Part shown: positions 24,500 to 38,300 of the stretch, one piece after another
Layout of the letters: each line of letters starts with the position of its first letter
Position numbering within the stretch: the stretch's first letter is position 1
Assembly: GCF_051014685.1 (NCBI RefSeq)
Contig: NC_135055.1
Location: 1-64,000, forward strand
DNA length: 64,000 nucleotides
Reading direction: 5' to 3'
DNA from: Ptiloglossa arizonensis
Lineage: Eukaryota > Arthropoda > Insecta > Hymenoptera > Colletidae
Translations under genes and position numbers: made by a program
Notes under the pieces: model-generated
What the model was told of the DNA's origin: nothing
The model's input: only the letters and a program-made list of their open reading frames with translations
The model's database searches: none

Positions 24500-27400
24500 G
24501 GCGAGTTTCTACCTTCAGATGCAACAGAAATTTTGCGGATTGGTCAATCCGTTCGCGAGATATGGCAGTTTTGAAGTAAGAAACGCTTGTGAAACTCCAA
24601 ATTTTCGCAGTTCTGATGCTCGAAACGAACAACTAGAACGGCCTAGGGGAAAACTACTCATACCGTTGTAATGAGGCGAGTTTCTACTTTCAGATGCAAC
24701 AGAAACTTTGCGGATTGGTCAATCCGTTCGCGAGATATGTCAGTTTTGAGGTAAGAACCGCTGGAGAAACTCCAAGTTTTCGCAGTTCTGATGCTCGAAT
24801 CGAATAACTAGAACGGCCTAGGGGAAAACTACTCATACCGTTGTAATGGGGCGGGTTTCTACTTTCAGATGCAACAGAAACTTTGCGGATTGGTCAATCC
24901 GTTCGCGAGATGTGGCAGTTTTGAGGTAAGAAACGCTTGAGAAACTCCAAATTTTCGCAGTTCTGATGCTCGAAACGAATAACTGGAACGGCCTAGGGGA
25001 AAACTACTCATACCGTTGTAATGGGGCGAGTTTCTACCTTCAGATGCAACAGAAACTTTGCGGATTGGTCAATCCGTTCGCGAGATATGTCAGTTTTGAG
25101 GTAAGAACCGCTGGAGAAACTCCAAATTTTCGCAGTTCTGATGCTCGAATCGAATAACTAGAACGGCCTAGGGGAAAACTACTCATACCGTTGTAATGGG
25201 GCGAGTTTCTACTTTCAGATGCAACAGAAACTTTGCGGATTGGTCAATCCGTTCGCGAGATATGGCAGTTTTGAGGTAAGAAACGCTCGAGAAACTCCAA
25301 ATTTTCGCAGTTCTGATGCTCGAAACGAACAACTAGAACGGCCTAGGGGAAAACTACTCATACCGTTGTAATGAGGCGAGTTTCTACTTTCAGATGCAAC
25401 AGAAACTTTGCGGATTGGTCAATCCGTTCGCGAGATATGTCAGTTTTGAGGTAAGAACCGCTGGAGAAACTCCAAGTTTTCGCAGTTCTGATGCTCGAAT
25501 CGAATAACTAGAACGGCCTAGGGGAAAACTACTCATACCGTTGTAATGGGGCGAGTTTCTACTTTCAGATGCAACAGAAACTTTGCGGATTGGTCAATCC
25601 GTTCGCGAGATGTGGCAGTTTTGAGGTAAGAAACGCTTGAGAAACTCCAAATTTTCGCAGTTCTGATGCTCGAAACGAATAACTGGAACGGCCTAGGGGA
25701 AAACTACTCATACCGTTGTAATGGGGCGAGTTTCTACCTTCAGATGCAACAGAAATTTTGCGGATTGGTCAATCCGTTCGCGAGATATGGCAGTTTTGAA
25801 GTAAGAAACGCTTGAGAAACTCCAAATTTTCGCAGTTCTGATGCTCCAATCGAATAACTAGAACGGCCTAGGGGAAAACTACTCATACCGTTGTAATGGG
25901 GCGAGTTTCTACTTTCAGATGCAACAGAAACTTTGCGGATTGGTCAATCCGTTCGCGAGATATGGCAGTTTTGATGTAAGAAACGCTCGAGAAACTCCAA
26001 ATTTTCGCAGTTCTGATGCTCGAAACGAACAACTAGAACGGCCTAGGGGAAAACTACTCATACCGTTGTAATGAGGCGAGTTTCTACTTTCAGATGCAAC
26101 AGAAACTTTGCGGATTGGTCAATCCGTTCGCGAGATATGGCAGCTTTGAGGTAAGAACCGCTGGAGAAACTCCAAATTTTCGCAGTTCTGATGCTCGAAT
26201 CGAATAACTAGAACGGCCTAGGGGAAAACTACTCATACCGTTGTAATGGGGCGAGTTTCTACTTTCAGATGCAACAGAAACTTTGCGGATTGGTCAATCC
26301 GTTCGCGAGATGTGGCAGTTTTGAGGTAAGAGACGCTTGAGAAACTCCAAATTTTCGCAGTTCTGACGCTCGAAACGAATAACTAGAACGGCCTAGGGGA
26401 AAACTACTCATACCATTGTAATAGGGCGAGTTTCTACTTTCAGATGCAACAGAAATTTTGCGGATTGGTCAATCCGTTCGCGAGATATGGCAGTTTTGAG
26501 GTAAGAAACGCTTGAGAAACTCCAAATTTTCGCAGTTCTGATGCTCGAAACGAATAACTAGAACGGCCTAGGGGAAAACTACTCATACCGTTGTAATGGG
26601 GCGAGTTTCTACTTTCAGATGCGACAGAAACTTTGCGGATTGGTCAATCCGTTCGCGAGATATGTCAGTTTTGAGGTAAGAACCGCTGGAGAAACTCCAA
26701 ATTTTCGCAGTTCTGATGCTCGAATCGAATAACTAGAACGGCCTAGGGGAAAACTACTCATACCGTTGTAATGGGGCGAGTTTCTACTTTCAGATGCAAC
26801 AGAAACTTTGCGGATTGGTCAATCCGTTCGCGAGATATGGCAGTTTTGAGGTAAGAAACGCTCGAGAAACTCCAAATTTTCGCAGTTCTGATGCTCGAAA
26901 CGAACAACTAGAACGGCCTAGGGGAAAACTACTCATACCGTTGTAATGAGGCGAGTTTCTACTTTCAGATGCAACAGAAACTTTGCGGATTGGTCAATCC
27001 GTTCGCGAGATATGTCAGTTTTGAGGTAAGAACCGCTGGAGAAACTCCAAGTTTTCGCAGTTCTGATGCTCGAATCGAATAACTAGAACGGCCTAGGGGA
27101 AAACTACTCATACCGTTGTAATGGGGCGAGTTTCTACTTTCAGATGCAACAGAAACTTTGCGGATTGGTCAATCCGTTCGCGAGATGTGGCAGTTTTGAG
27201 GTAAGAAACGCTTGAGAAACTCCAAATTTTCGCAGTTCTGATGCTCGAAACGAATAACTGGAACGGCCTAGGGGAAAACTACTCATACCGTTGTAATGGG
27301 GCGAGTTTCTACCTTCAGATGCAACAGAAATTTTGCGGATTGGTCAATCCGTTCGCGAGATATGGCAGTTTTGAAGTAAGAAACGCTTGAGAAACTCCAA

Positions 27401-27824
27401 ATTTTCGCAGTTCTGATGCTCGAATCGAATAACTAGAACGGCCTAGGGGAAAACTACTCATACCGTTGTAATGGGGCGAGTTTCTACTTTCAGATGCAAC
27501 AGAAACTTTGCGGATTGGTCAATCCGTTCGCGAGATATGGCAGTTTTGAGGTAAGAAACGCTCGAGAAACTCCAAATTTTCGCAGTTCTGATGCTCGAAA
27601 CGAACAACTAGAACGGCCTAGGGGAAAACTACTCATACCGTTGTAATGAGGCGAGTTTCTACTTTCAGATGCAACAGAAACTTTGCGGATTGGTCAATCC
27701 GTTCGCGAGATATGGCAGCTTTGAGGTAAGAACCGCTGGAGAAACTCCAAATTTTCGCAGTTCTGATGCTCGAATCGAATAACTAGAACGGCCTAGGGGA
27801 AAACTACTCATACCGTTGTAATGG
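24500..27824. repeat. Segmental duplication, right copy (19 monomers), paired with 18,375-21,349
   Basis: Marker order matches the left copy unit by unit except for two additional monomers near 25,375-25,900. Identity ends at 27,824, where the left copy continues into the three-monomer cassette and this copy continues into a GAGACG unit. Confidence 0.86.
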
Positions 27825-28174
27825 GGCGAGTTTCTACTTTCAGATGCAACAGAAACTTTGCGGATTGGTCAATCCGTTCGCGAGATGTGGCAGTTTTGAG
27901 GTAAGAGACGCTTGAGAAACTCCAAATTTTCGCAGTTCTGACGCTCGAAACGAATAACTAGAACGGCCTAGGGGAAAACTACTCATACCATTGTAATAGG
28001 GCGAGTTTCTACTTTCAGATGCAACAGAAATTTTGCGGATTGGTCAATCCGTTCGCGAGATATGGCAGTTTTGAGGTAAGAAACGCTTGAGAAACTCCAA
28101 ATTTTCGCAGTTCTGATGCTCGAAACGAATAACTAGAACGGCCTAGGGGAAAACTACTCATACCGTTGTAATGG

Positions 28175-30274
28175 GGCGAGTTTCTACTTTCAGATGCGAC
28201 AGAAACTTTGCGGATTGGTCAATCCGTTCGCGAGATATGGCAGTTTTGAGGTAAGAAACGCTCGAGAAACTCCAAATTTTCGCAGTTCTGATGCTCGAAA
28301 CGAATAACTAGAACGGCCTAGGGGAAAACAACTCATACCGTTGTAATGGGTCGAGTTTCTACTTTCAGATGCAACAGAAACTTTGCGGATTGGTCAATCC
28401 GTTCGCGAGATATGGCAGTTTTGAGGTAAGAAACGCTCGAGAAACTCCAAATTTTCGCAGTTCTGATGCTCGAAACGAACAACTAGAACGGCCTAGGGGA
28501 AAACTACTCATACCGTTGTAATGAGGCGAGTTTCTACTTTCAGATGCAACAGAAACTTTGCGGATTGGTCAATCCGTTCGCGAGATGTGGCAGTTTTGAG
28601 GTAAGAAACGCTTGAGAAACTGCAAATTTTCGCAGTTCTGACGCTCGAAACGAATAACTAGAACGGCCTAGGGGAAAACTACTCATACCGTTGTAATAGA
28701 GCGAGTTTCTACTATCAGATGCAACAGAAATTTTGCGGATTGGTCAATCCGTTCGCGAGATATGGCAGTTTTGAGGTAAGAAACGCTTGAGAAACTCCAA
28801 ATTTTCGCAGTTCTGATGCTCGAATCGAATAACTAGAACGGCCTAGGGGAAAACTACTCATACCGTTGTAATGGGGCGAGTTTCTACTTTCAGATGCAAC
28901 AGAAACTTTGCGGATTGGTCAATCCGTTCGCGAGATATGGCAGTTTTGAGGTAAGAAACGCTTGAGAAACTCCAAATTTTCGCAGTTCTGATGCTCGAAT
29001 CGAATAACTAGAACGGCCTAGGGGAAAACTACTCATACCGTTGTAATGGGGCGAGTTTCTACTTTCAGATGCAACAGAAACTTTGCGGATTGTTCAATCC
29101 GTTCGCGAGATATGGCAGTTTTGAGGTAAGAAACGCTCGAGAAACTCCAAATTTTCGCAGTTCTGATGCTCGAAACGAACAACTAGAACGGCCTAGGGGA
29201 AAACTACTCATACCGTTGTAATGAGGCGAGTTTCTACTTTCAGATGCAACAGAAACTTTGCGGATTGGTCAATCCGTTCGCGAGATATGTCAGTTTTGAG
29301 GTAAGAACCGCTGGAGAAACTCCAAATTTTCGCAGTTCTGATGCTCGAATCGAATAACTAGAACGGCCTAGGGAAAAACTACTCATACCGTTGTAATAGG
29401 GCGAGTTTCTACTTTCAGATGCAACAGAAATTTTGCGGATTGGTCAATCCGTTCGCGAGATATGGCAGTTTTGAGGTAAGAAACGCTTGAGAAACTTCAA
29501 ATTTTCGCAGTTCTGATGCTCGAAACGAATAACTAGAACGGCCTAGGGGAAAACTACTCATACCGTTGTAATGGGGCGAGTTTCTACTTTCAGATGCGAC
29601 AGAAACTTTGCGGATTGGTCAATCCGTTCGCGAGATATGGCAGTTTTGAGGTAAGAAACGCTCGAGAAACTCCAAATTTTCGCAGTTCTGATGCTCGAAA
29701 CGAATAACTGGAACGGCCTAGGGGAAAACTACTAATACCGTTGTAATGGGGCGAGTTTCTACTTTCAGATGCAACAGAAACTTTGCGGATTGGTCAATCC
29801 GTTCGCGAGATGTGGCAGTTTTGAGGTAAGAAACGCTCGAGAAACTCCAAATTTTCGCAGTTCTGATGCTCGAAACGAACAACTAGAACGGCCTAGGGGA
29901 AAACTACTCATACCGTTGTAATAGAGCGAGTTTCTACTATCAGATGCAACAGAAATTTTGCGGATTGGTCAATCCGTTCGCGAGATATGGCAGTTTTGAG
30001 GTAAGAAACGCTTGAGAAACTCCAAATTTTCGCAGTTCTGATGCTCGAATCGAATAACTAGAACGGCCTAGGGGAAAACTACTCATACCGTTGTAATGGG
30101 GCGAGTTTCTACTTTCAGATGCAACAGAAACTTTGCGGATTGGTCAATCCGTTCGCGAGATATGGCAGTTTTGAGGTAAGAAACGCTTGAGAAACTCCAA
30201 ATTTTCGCAGTTCTGATGCTCGAATCGAATAACTAGAACGGCCTAGGGGAAAACTACTCATACCGTTGTAATGG
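28175..30274. repeat. Twelve-monomer segment copied at 31,850-33,949
   Basis: The offset is 3,675 bp (21 monomers). Shared rare markers: AAACAACTC with GGGTCGAG (28,351 and 32,026), TTGTTCAATCC (29,091 and 32,766), GGGAAAAACT (29,371 and 33,046) and GAAACTTCAAA. One unit (29,750 versus 33,425) differs in its central part, as expected from local conversion. The seven units 27,825-29,049 are also present at 30,625-31,849 (offset 2,800 bp). Confidence 0.85.
29092..29100 (+). promoter_or_regulatory. Pol III B-box-like GTTCAATCC in variant monomers (example)
   Basis: A G-to-T change at the centre of the dyad turns GGTCAATCC into GTTCAATCC, which fits the B-box pattern GWTCRANNC exactly. Other units with it start at 30,317, 32,767, 33,992, 36,267, 36,617, 37,142 and 38,892. 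A weak A-box-like CGGCCTAGGGGA lies about 79 bp upstream in the previous unit, and a TTTT follows about 20 bp downstream. Such short patterns are common by chance; promoter activity is not shown. Confidence 0.2.
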
Positions 30275-30974
30275 GGCGAGTTTCTACTTTCAGATGCAAC
30301 AGAAACTTTGCGGATTGTTCAATCCGTTCGCGAGATATGGCAGTTTTGAGGTAAGAAACGCTCGAGAAACTCCAAATTTTCGCAGTTCTGATGCTCGAAT
30401 CGAATAGCTAGAACGGCCTAGGGGAAAACTACTCATACCGTTGTAATGGGGCGAGTTTCTACTTTCAGATGCAACAGAAACTTTGCGGATTGGTCAATCC
30501 GTTCGCGAGATATGGCAGTTTTGAGGTAAGAAACGCTTGAGAAACTCCAAATTTTCGCAGTTCTGATGCTCGAATCGAATAACTAGAACGGCCTAGGGGA
30601 AAACTACTCATACCGTTGTAATGGGGCGAGTTTCTACTTTCAGATGCAACAGAAACTTTGCGGATTGGTCAATCCGTTCGCGAGATGTGGCAGTTTTGAG
30701 GTAAGAGACGCTTGAGAAACTCCAAATTTTCGCAGTTCTGACGCTCGAAACGAATAACTAGAACGGCCTAGGGGAAAACTACTCATACCATTGTAATAGG
30801 GCGAGTTTCTACTTTCAGATGCAACAGAAATTTTGCGGATTGGTCAATCCGTTCGCGAGATATGGCAGTTTTGAGGTAAGAAACGCTTGAGAAACTCCAA
30901 ATTTTCGCAGTTCTGATGCTCGAAACGAATAACTAGAACGGCCTAGGGGAAAACTACTCATACCGTTGTAATGG

Positions 30975-32724
30975 GGCGAGTTTCTACTTTCAGATGCGAC
31001 AGAAACTTTGCGGATTGGTCAATCCGTTCGCGAGATATGGCAGTTTTGAGGTAAGAAACGCTCGAGAAACTCCAAATTTTCGCAGTTCTGATGCTCGAAA
31101 CGAATAACTAGAACGGCTTAGGGGAAAACAACTCATACCGTTGTAATGGGTCGAGTTTCTACTTTCAGATGCAACAGAAACTTTGCGGATTGGTCAATCC
31201 GTTCGCGAGATATGGCAGTTTTGAGGTAAGAAACGCTCGAGAAACTCCAAATTTTCGCAGTTCTGATGCTCGAAACGAACAACTAGAACGGCCTAGGGGA
31301 AAACTACTCATACCGTTGTAATGAGGCGAGTTTCTACTTTCAGATGCAACAGAAACTTTGCGGATTGGTCAATCCGTTCGCGAGATGTGGCAGTTTTGAG
31401 GTAAGAAACGCTTGAGAAACTGCAAATTTTCGCAGTTCTGACGCTCGAAACGAATAACTAGAACGGCCTAGGGGAAAACTACTCATACCGTTGTAATAGA
31501 GCGAGTTTCTACTATCAGATGCAACAGAAATTTTGCGGATTGGTCAATCCGTTCGCGAGATATGGCAGTTTTGAGGTAAGAAACGCTTGAGAAACTCCAA
31601 ATTTTCGCAGTTCTGATGCTCGAATCGAATAACTAGAACGGCCTAGGGGAAAACTACTCATACCGTTGTAATGGGGCGAGTTTCTACTTTCAGATGCAAC
31701 AGAAACTTTGCGGATTGGTCAATCCGTTCGCGAGATATGGCAGTTTTGAGGTAAGAAACGCTTGAGAAACTCCAAATTTTCGCAGTTCTGATGCTCGAAT
31801 CGAATAACTAGAACGGCCTAGGGGAAAACTACTCATACCGTTGTAATGGGGCGAGTTTCTACTTTCAGATGCGACAGAAACTTTGCGGATTGGTCAATCC
31901 GTTCGCGAGATATGGCAGTTTTGAGGTAAGAAAAGCTCGAGAAACTCCAAATTTTCGCAGTTCTGATGCTCGAAACGAATAACTAGAACGGCCTAGGGGA
32001 AAACAACTCATACCGTTGTAATGGGTCGAGTTTCTACTTTCAGATGCAACAGAAACTTTGCGGATTGGTCAATCCGTTCGCGAGATATGGCAGTTTTGAG
32101 GTAAGAAACGCTCGAGAAACTCCAAATTTTCGCAGTTCTGATGCTCGAAACGAACAACTAGAACGGCCTAGGGGAAAACTACTCATACCGTTGTAATGAG
32201 GCGAGTTTCTACTTTCAGATGCAACAGAAACTTTGCGGATTGGTCAATCCGTTCGCGAGATGTGGCAGTTTTGAGGTAAGAAACGCTTGAGAAACTGCAA
32301 ATTTTCGCAGTTCTGACGCTCGAAACGAATAACTAGAACGGCCTAGGGGAAAACTACTCATACCGTTGTAATAGAGCGAGTTTCTACTATCAGATGCAAC
32401 AGAAATTTTGCGGATTGGTCAATCCGTTCGCGAGATATGGCAGTTTTGAGGTAAGAAACGCTTGAGAAACTCCAAATTTTCGCAGTTCTGATGCTCGAAT
32501 CGAATAACTAGAACGGCCTAGGGGAAAACTACTCATACCGTTGTAATGGGGCGAGTTTCTACTTTCAGATGCAACAGAAACTTTGCGGATTGGTCAATCC
32601 GTTCGCGAGATATGGCAGTTTTGAGGTAAGAAACGCTTGAGAAACTCCAAATTTTCGCAGTTCTGATGCTCGAATCGAATAACTAGAACGGCCTAGGGGA
32701 AAACTACTCATACCGTTGTAATGG
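30975..32724. repeat. Tandem five-monomer (875 bp) duplication, two copies
   Basis: Units at 30,975 (GATGCGAC), 31,150 (GGGTCGAG), 31,325 (GAGG with ACTGCAAA), 31,500 (AATAGAG) and 31,675 recur in the same order from 31,850. A private GAAAAGCTCG near 31,930 and GGCTTAG near 31,118 distinguish the copies. Confidence 0.86.
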
Positions 32725-34124
32725 GGCGAGTTTCTACTTTCAGATGCAACAGAAACTTTGCGGATTGTTCAATCCGTTCGCGAGATATGGCAGTTTTGAG
32801 GTAAGAAACGCTCGAGAAACTCCAAATTTTCGCAGTTCTGATGCTCGAAACGAACAACTAGAACGGCCTAGGGGAAAACTACTCATACCGTTGTAATGAG
32901 GCGAGTTTCTACTTTCAGATGCAACAGAAACTTTGCGGATTGGTCAATCCGTTCGCGAGATATGTCAGTTTTGAGGTAAGAACCGCTGGAGAAACTCCAA
33001 ATTTTCGCAGTTCTGATGCTCGAATCGAATAACTAGAACGGCCTAGGGAAAAACTACTCATACCGTTGTAATAGGGCGAGTTTCTACTTTCAGATGCAAC
33101 AGAAATTTTGCGGATTGGTCAATCCGTTCGCGAGATATGGCAGTTTTGAGGTAAGAAACGCTTGAGAAACTTCAAATTTTCGCAGTTCTGATGCTCGAAA
33201 CGAATAACTAGAACGGCCTAGGGGAAAACTACTCATACCGTTGTAATGGGGCGAGTTTCTACTTTCAGATGCGACAGAAACTTTGCGGATTGGTCAATCC
33301 GTTCGCGAGATATGGCAGTTTTGAGGTAAGAAACGCTCGAGAAACTCCAAATTTTCGCAGTTCTGATGCTCGAAACGAATAACTGGAACGGCCTAGGGGA
33401 AAACTACTCATACCGTTGTAATGGGGCGAGTTTCTACTTTCAGATGCAACAGAAACTTTGCGGATTGGTCAATCCGTTCGCGAGATGTGGCAGTTTTGAG
33501 GTAAGAAACGCTTGAGAAACTGCAAATTTTCGCAGTTCTGACGCTCGAAACGAATAACTAGAACGGCCTAGGGGAAAACTACTCATACCGTTGTAATAGA
33601 GCGAGTTTCTACTATCAGATGCAACAGAAATTTTGCGGATTGGTCAATCCGTTCGCGAGATATGGCAGTTTTGAGGTAAGAAACGCTTGAGAAACTCCAA
33701 ATTTTCGCAGTTCTGATGCTCGAATCGAATAACTAGAACGGCCTAGGGGAAAACTACTCATACCGTTGTAATGGGGCGAGTTTCTACTTTCAGATGCAAC
33801 AGAAACTTTGCGGATTGGTCAATCCGTTCGCGAGATATGGCAGTTTTGAGGTAAGAAACGCTTGAGAAACTCCAAATTTTCGCAGTTCTGATGCTCGAAT
33901 CGAATAACTAGAACGGCCTAGGGGAAAACTACTCATACCGTTGTAATGGGGCGAGTTTCTACTTTCAGATGCAACAGAAACTTTGCGGATTGTTCAATCC
34001 GTTCGCGAGATATGGCAGTTTTGAGGTAAGAAACGCTCGAGAAACTCCAAATTTTCGCAGTTCTGATGCTCGAAACGAACAACTAGAACGGCCTAGGGGA
34101 AAACTACTCATACCGTTGTAATAG

Positions 34125-35349
34125 AGCGAGTTTCTACTATCAGATGCAACAGAAATTTTGCGGATTGGTCAATCCGTTCGCGAGATATGGCAGTTTTGAG
34201 GTAAGAAACGCTTGAGAAACTCCAAATTTTCGCAGTTCTGATGCTCGAATCGAATAACTAGAACGGCCTAGGGGAAAACTACTCATACCGTTGTAATGGG
34301 GCGAGTTTCTACTTTCAGATGCAACAGAAACTTTGCGGATTGGTCAATCCGTTCGCGAGATATGGCAGTTTTGAGGTAAGAAACGCTTGAGAAACTCCAA
34401 ATTTTCGCAGTTCTGATGCTCGAATCGAATAACTAGAACGGCCTAGGGGAAAACTACTCATACCGTTGTAATGGGGCGAGTTTCTACTTTCAGATGCAAC
34501 AGAAACTTTTCGGATTGGTCAATCCGTTCGCGAGATATGGCAGTTTTGAGGTGAGAAACGCTTGAGAAACTCCAAATTTTCGCAGTTCTGATGCTCGAAA
34601 TGAATAACTAGAACGGTCTAGGGGAAAACTACTCATACCGTTGTAATGGGGCTAGTTTCTACTTTCAGATGCAACAGAAACTTTGCGGATTGGTCTGTCC
34701 GTTCGCGAGATATGGCAGTTTTGAGGTAAGAAACGCTTGAGAAACTCCAAATTTTCGCAGTTCTAATGCTCGAAACGAATAACTAGAACGGTCTAGGGGA
34801 AAACTACTCATACCGTTGTAATGGGGCGAGTTTCTACTTTCAGATGCAACAGAATCTTTTCGGACTGGTCAATCCGTTCGCGAGATATGGCAGTTTTGAG
34901 GTAAGAAACGCTCGAGAAACTCCAAATTTTCGCAGTTCTGATGCTCGAAACGAACAACTAGAACGGCCTAGGGGAAAACTACTCATACCGTTGTAATGAG
35001 GCGAGTTTCTACTTTCAGATGCAACAGAAACTTTGCGGATTGGTCAATCCGTTCGCGAGATATGTCAGTTTTGAGGTAAGAACCGCTGGAGAAACTCCAA
35101 GTTTTCGCAGTTCTGATGCTCGAATCGAATAACTAGAACGGCCTAGGGGAAAACTACTCATACCGTTGTAATGGGGCGAGTTTCTACTTTCAGATGCAAC
35201 AGAAACTTTGCGGATTGGTCAATCCGTTCGCGAGATGTGGCAGTTTTGAGGTAAGAAACGCTTGAGAAACTCCAAATTTTCGCAGTTCTGATGCTCGAAA
35301 CGAATAACTGGAACGGCCTAGGGGAAAACTACTCATACCGTTGTAATGG
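34125..35349. repeat. Seven-monomer segment copied at 39,375-40,599
   Basis: The offset is 5,250 bp (30 monomers). It includes an AATAGAG unit, a plain unit, a complete three-monomer cassette (34,475-34,999; copy 4) and two following units (ATATGTCAG with CCAAGTTT, then GATGTGG). Both copies share GAAATGAATAAC in the first cassette unit, absent from cassette copies 1-3. Confidence 0.85.
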
Positions 35350-38300
35350 GGCGAGTTTCTACCTTCAGATGCAACAGAAATTTTGCGGATTGGTCAATCC
35401 GTTCGCGAGATATGGCAGTTTTGAAGTAAGAAACGCTTGAGAAACTCCAAATTTTCGCAGTTCTGATGTTCGAATCGAATAACTAGAACGGCCTAGGGGA
35501 AAACTACTCATACCGTTGTAATGGGGCGAGTTTCTACTTTCAGATGCAACAGAAACTTTGCGGATTGGTCAATCCGTTCGCGAGATATGGCAGTTTTGAG
35601 GTAAGAAACGCTCGAGAAACTCCAAATTTTCGCAGTTCTGATGCTCGAAACGAATAACTGGAACGGCCTAGGGGAAAACTACTCATACCGTTGTAATGGG
35701 GCGAGTTTCTACTTTCAGATGCAACAGAAACTTTGCGGATTGGTCAATCCGTTCGCGAGATGTGGCAGTTTTGAGGTAAGAAACGCTTGAGAAACTGCAA
35801 ATTTTCGCAGTTCTGACGCTCGAAACGAATAACTAGAACGGCCTAGGGGAAAACTACTCATACCGTTGTAATAGAGCGAGTTTCTACTATCAGATGCAAC
35901 AGAAATTTTGCGGATTGGTCAATCCGTTCGCGAGATATGGCAGTTTTGAGGTAAGAAACGCTTGAGAAACTCCAAATTTTCGCAGTTCTGATGCTCGAAT
36001 CGAATAACTAGAACGGCCTAGGGGAAAACTACTCATACCGTTGTAATGGGGCGAGTTTCTACTTTCAGATGCAACAGAAACTTTGCGGATTGGTCTATCC
36101 GTTCGCGAGATATGGCAGTTTTGAGGTAAGAAACGCTTGAGAAACTCCAAATTTTCGCAGTTCTGATGCTCGAATCGAATAACTAGAACGGCCTAGGGGA
36201 AAACTACTCATACCGTTGTAATGGGGCGAGTTTCTACTTTCAGATGCAACAGAAACTTTGCGGATTGTTCAATCCGTTCGCGAGATATGGCAGTTTTGAG
36301 GTAAGAAACGCTCGAGAAACTCCAAATTTTCGCAGTTCTGATGCTCGAAACGAACAACTAGAACGGCCTAGGGGAAAACTACTCATACCGTTGTAATGAG
36401 GCGAGTTTCTACTTTCAGATGCAACAGAAACTTTGCGGATTGGTCAATCCGTTCGCGAGATATGGCAGTTTTGAGGTAAGAAACGCTTGAGAAACTCCAA
36501 ATTTTCGCAGTTCTGATGCTCGAATCGAATAACTAGAACGGCCTAGGGGAAAACTACTCATACCGTTGTAATGGGGCGAGTTTCTACTTTCAGATGCAAC
36601 AGAAACTTTGCGGATTGTTCAATCCGTTCGCGAGATATGGCAGTTTTGAGGTAAGAAACGCTCGAGAAACTCCAAATTTTCGCAGTTCTGATGCTCGAAA
36701 CGAACAACTAGAACGGCCTAGGGGAAAACTACTCATACCGTTGTAATGAGGCGAGTTTCTACTTTCAGATGCAACAGAAACTTTGCGGATTGGTCAATCC
36801 GTTCGCGAGATATGTCAGTTTTGAGGTAAGAACCGCTGGAGAAACTCCAAATTTTCGCAGTTCTGATGCTCGAATCGAATAACTAGAACGGCCTAGGGGA
36901 AAACTACTCATACCGTTGTAATAGGGCGAGTTTCTACTTTCAGATGCAACAGAAATTTTGCGGATTGGTCAATCCGTTCGCGAGATATGGCAGTTTTGAG
37001 GTAAGAAACGCTTGAGAAACTTCAAATTTTCGCAGTTCTGATGCTCGAAACGAATAACTAGAACGGCCTAGGGGAAAACTACTCATACCGTTGTAATGGG
37101 GCGAGTTTCTACTTTCAGATGCAACAGAAACTTTGCGGATTGTTCAATCCGTTCGCGAGATATGGCAGTTTTGAGGTAAGAAACGCTCGAGAAACTCCAA
37201 ATTTTCGCAGTTCTGATGCTCGAAACGAACAACTAGAACGGCCTAGGGGAAAACTACTCATACCGTTGTAATGAGGCGAGTTTCTACTTTCAGATGCAAC
37301 AGAAACTTTGCGGATTGGTCAATCCGTTCGCGAGATATGTCAGTTTTGAGGTAAGAACCGCTGGAGAAACTCCAAATTTTCGCAGTTCTGATGCTCGAAT
37401 CGAATAACTAGAACGGCCTAGGGGAAAACTACTCATACCGTTGTAATAGGGCGAGTTTCTACTTTCAGATGCAACAGAAATTTTGCGGATTGGTCAATCC
37501 GTTCGCGAGATATGGCAGTTTTGAGGTAAGAAACGCTTGAGAAACTTCAAATTTTCGCAGTTCTGATGCTCGAAACGAATAACTAGAACGGCCTAGGGGA
37601 AAACTACTCATACCGTTGTAATGGGGCGAGTTTCTACTTTCAGATGCGACAGAAACTTTGCGGATTGGTCAATCCGTTCGCGAGATATGGCAGTTTTGAG
37701 GTAAGAAACGCTCGAGAAACTCCAAATTTTCGCAGTTCTGATGCTCGAAACGAATAACTGGAACGGCCTAGGGGAAAACTACTCATACCGTTGTAATGGG
37801 GCGAGTTTCTACTTTCAGATGCAACAGAAACTTTGCGGATTGGTCAATCCGTTCGCGAGATGTGGCAGTTTTGAGGTAAGAAACGCTTGAGAAACTGCAA
37901 ATTTTCGCAGTTCTGACGCTCGAAACGAATAACTAGAACGGCCTAGGGGAAAACTACTCATACCGTTGTAATAGAGCGAGTTTCTACTATCAGATGCAAC
38001 AGAAATTTTGCGGATTGGTCAATCTGTTCGCGAGATATGGCAGTTTTGAGGTAAGAAACGCTTGAGAAACTTCAAATTTTCGCAGTTCTGATGCTCGAAA
38101 CGAATAACTAGAACGGCCTAGGGGAAAACTACTCATACCGTTGTAATGGGGCGAGTTTCTACTTTCAGATGCGACAGAAACTTTGCGGATTGGTCAATCC
38201 GTTCGCGAGATATGGCAGTTTTGAGGTAAGAAACGCTCGAGAAACTCCAAATTTTCGCAGTTCTGATGCTCGAAACGAATAACTGGAACGGCCTAGGGGA

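Noticed and set aside
12366..25157. Plus-strand open frames of 63-76 codons at 12,366, 15,166, 16,566, 17,091, 18,316, 18,841, 22,166, 22,691, 24,441 and 24,966
   Set aside because: They are satellite units in which a TAG became TGG (AACTAG to AACTGG) and, in some, TGA became TGT (CTTGAG to CTTGTG). 175 is not divisible by 3, so a frame cannot continue around the monomer. The copies reflect duplication of the same units. No ribosome-binding site, promoter or recognisable domain is seen.
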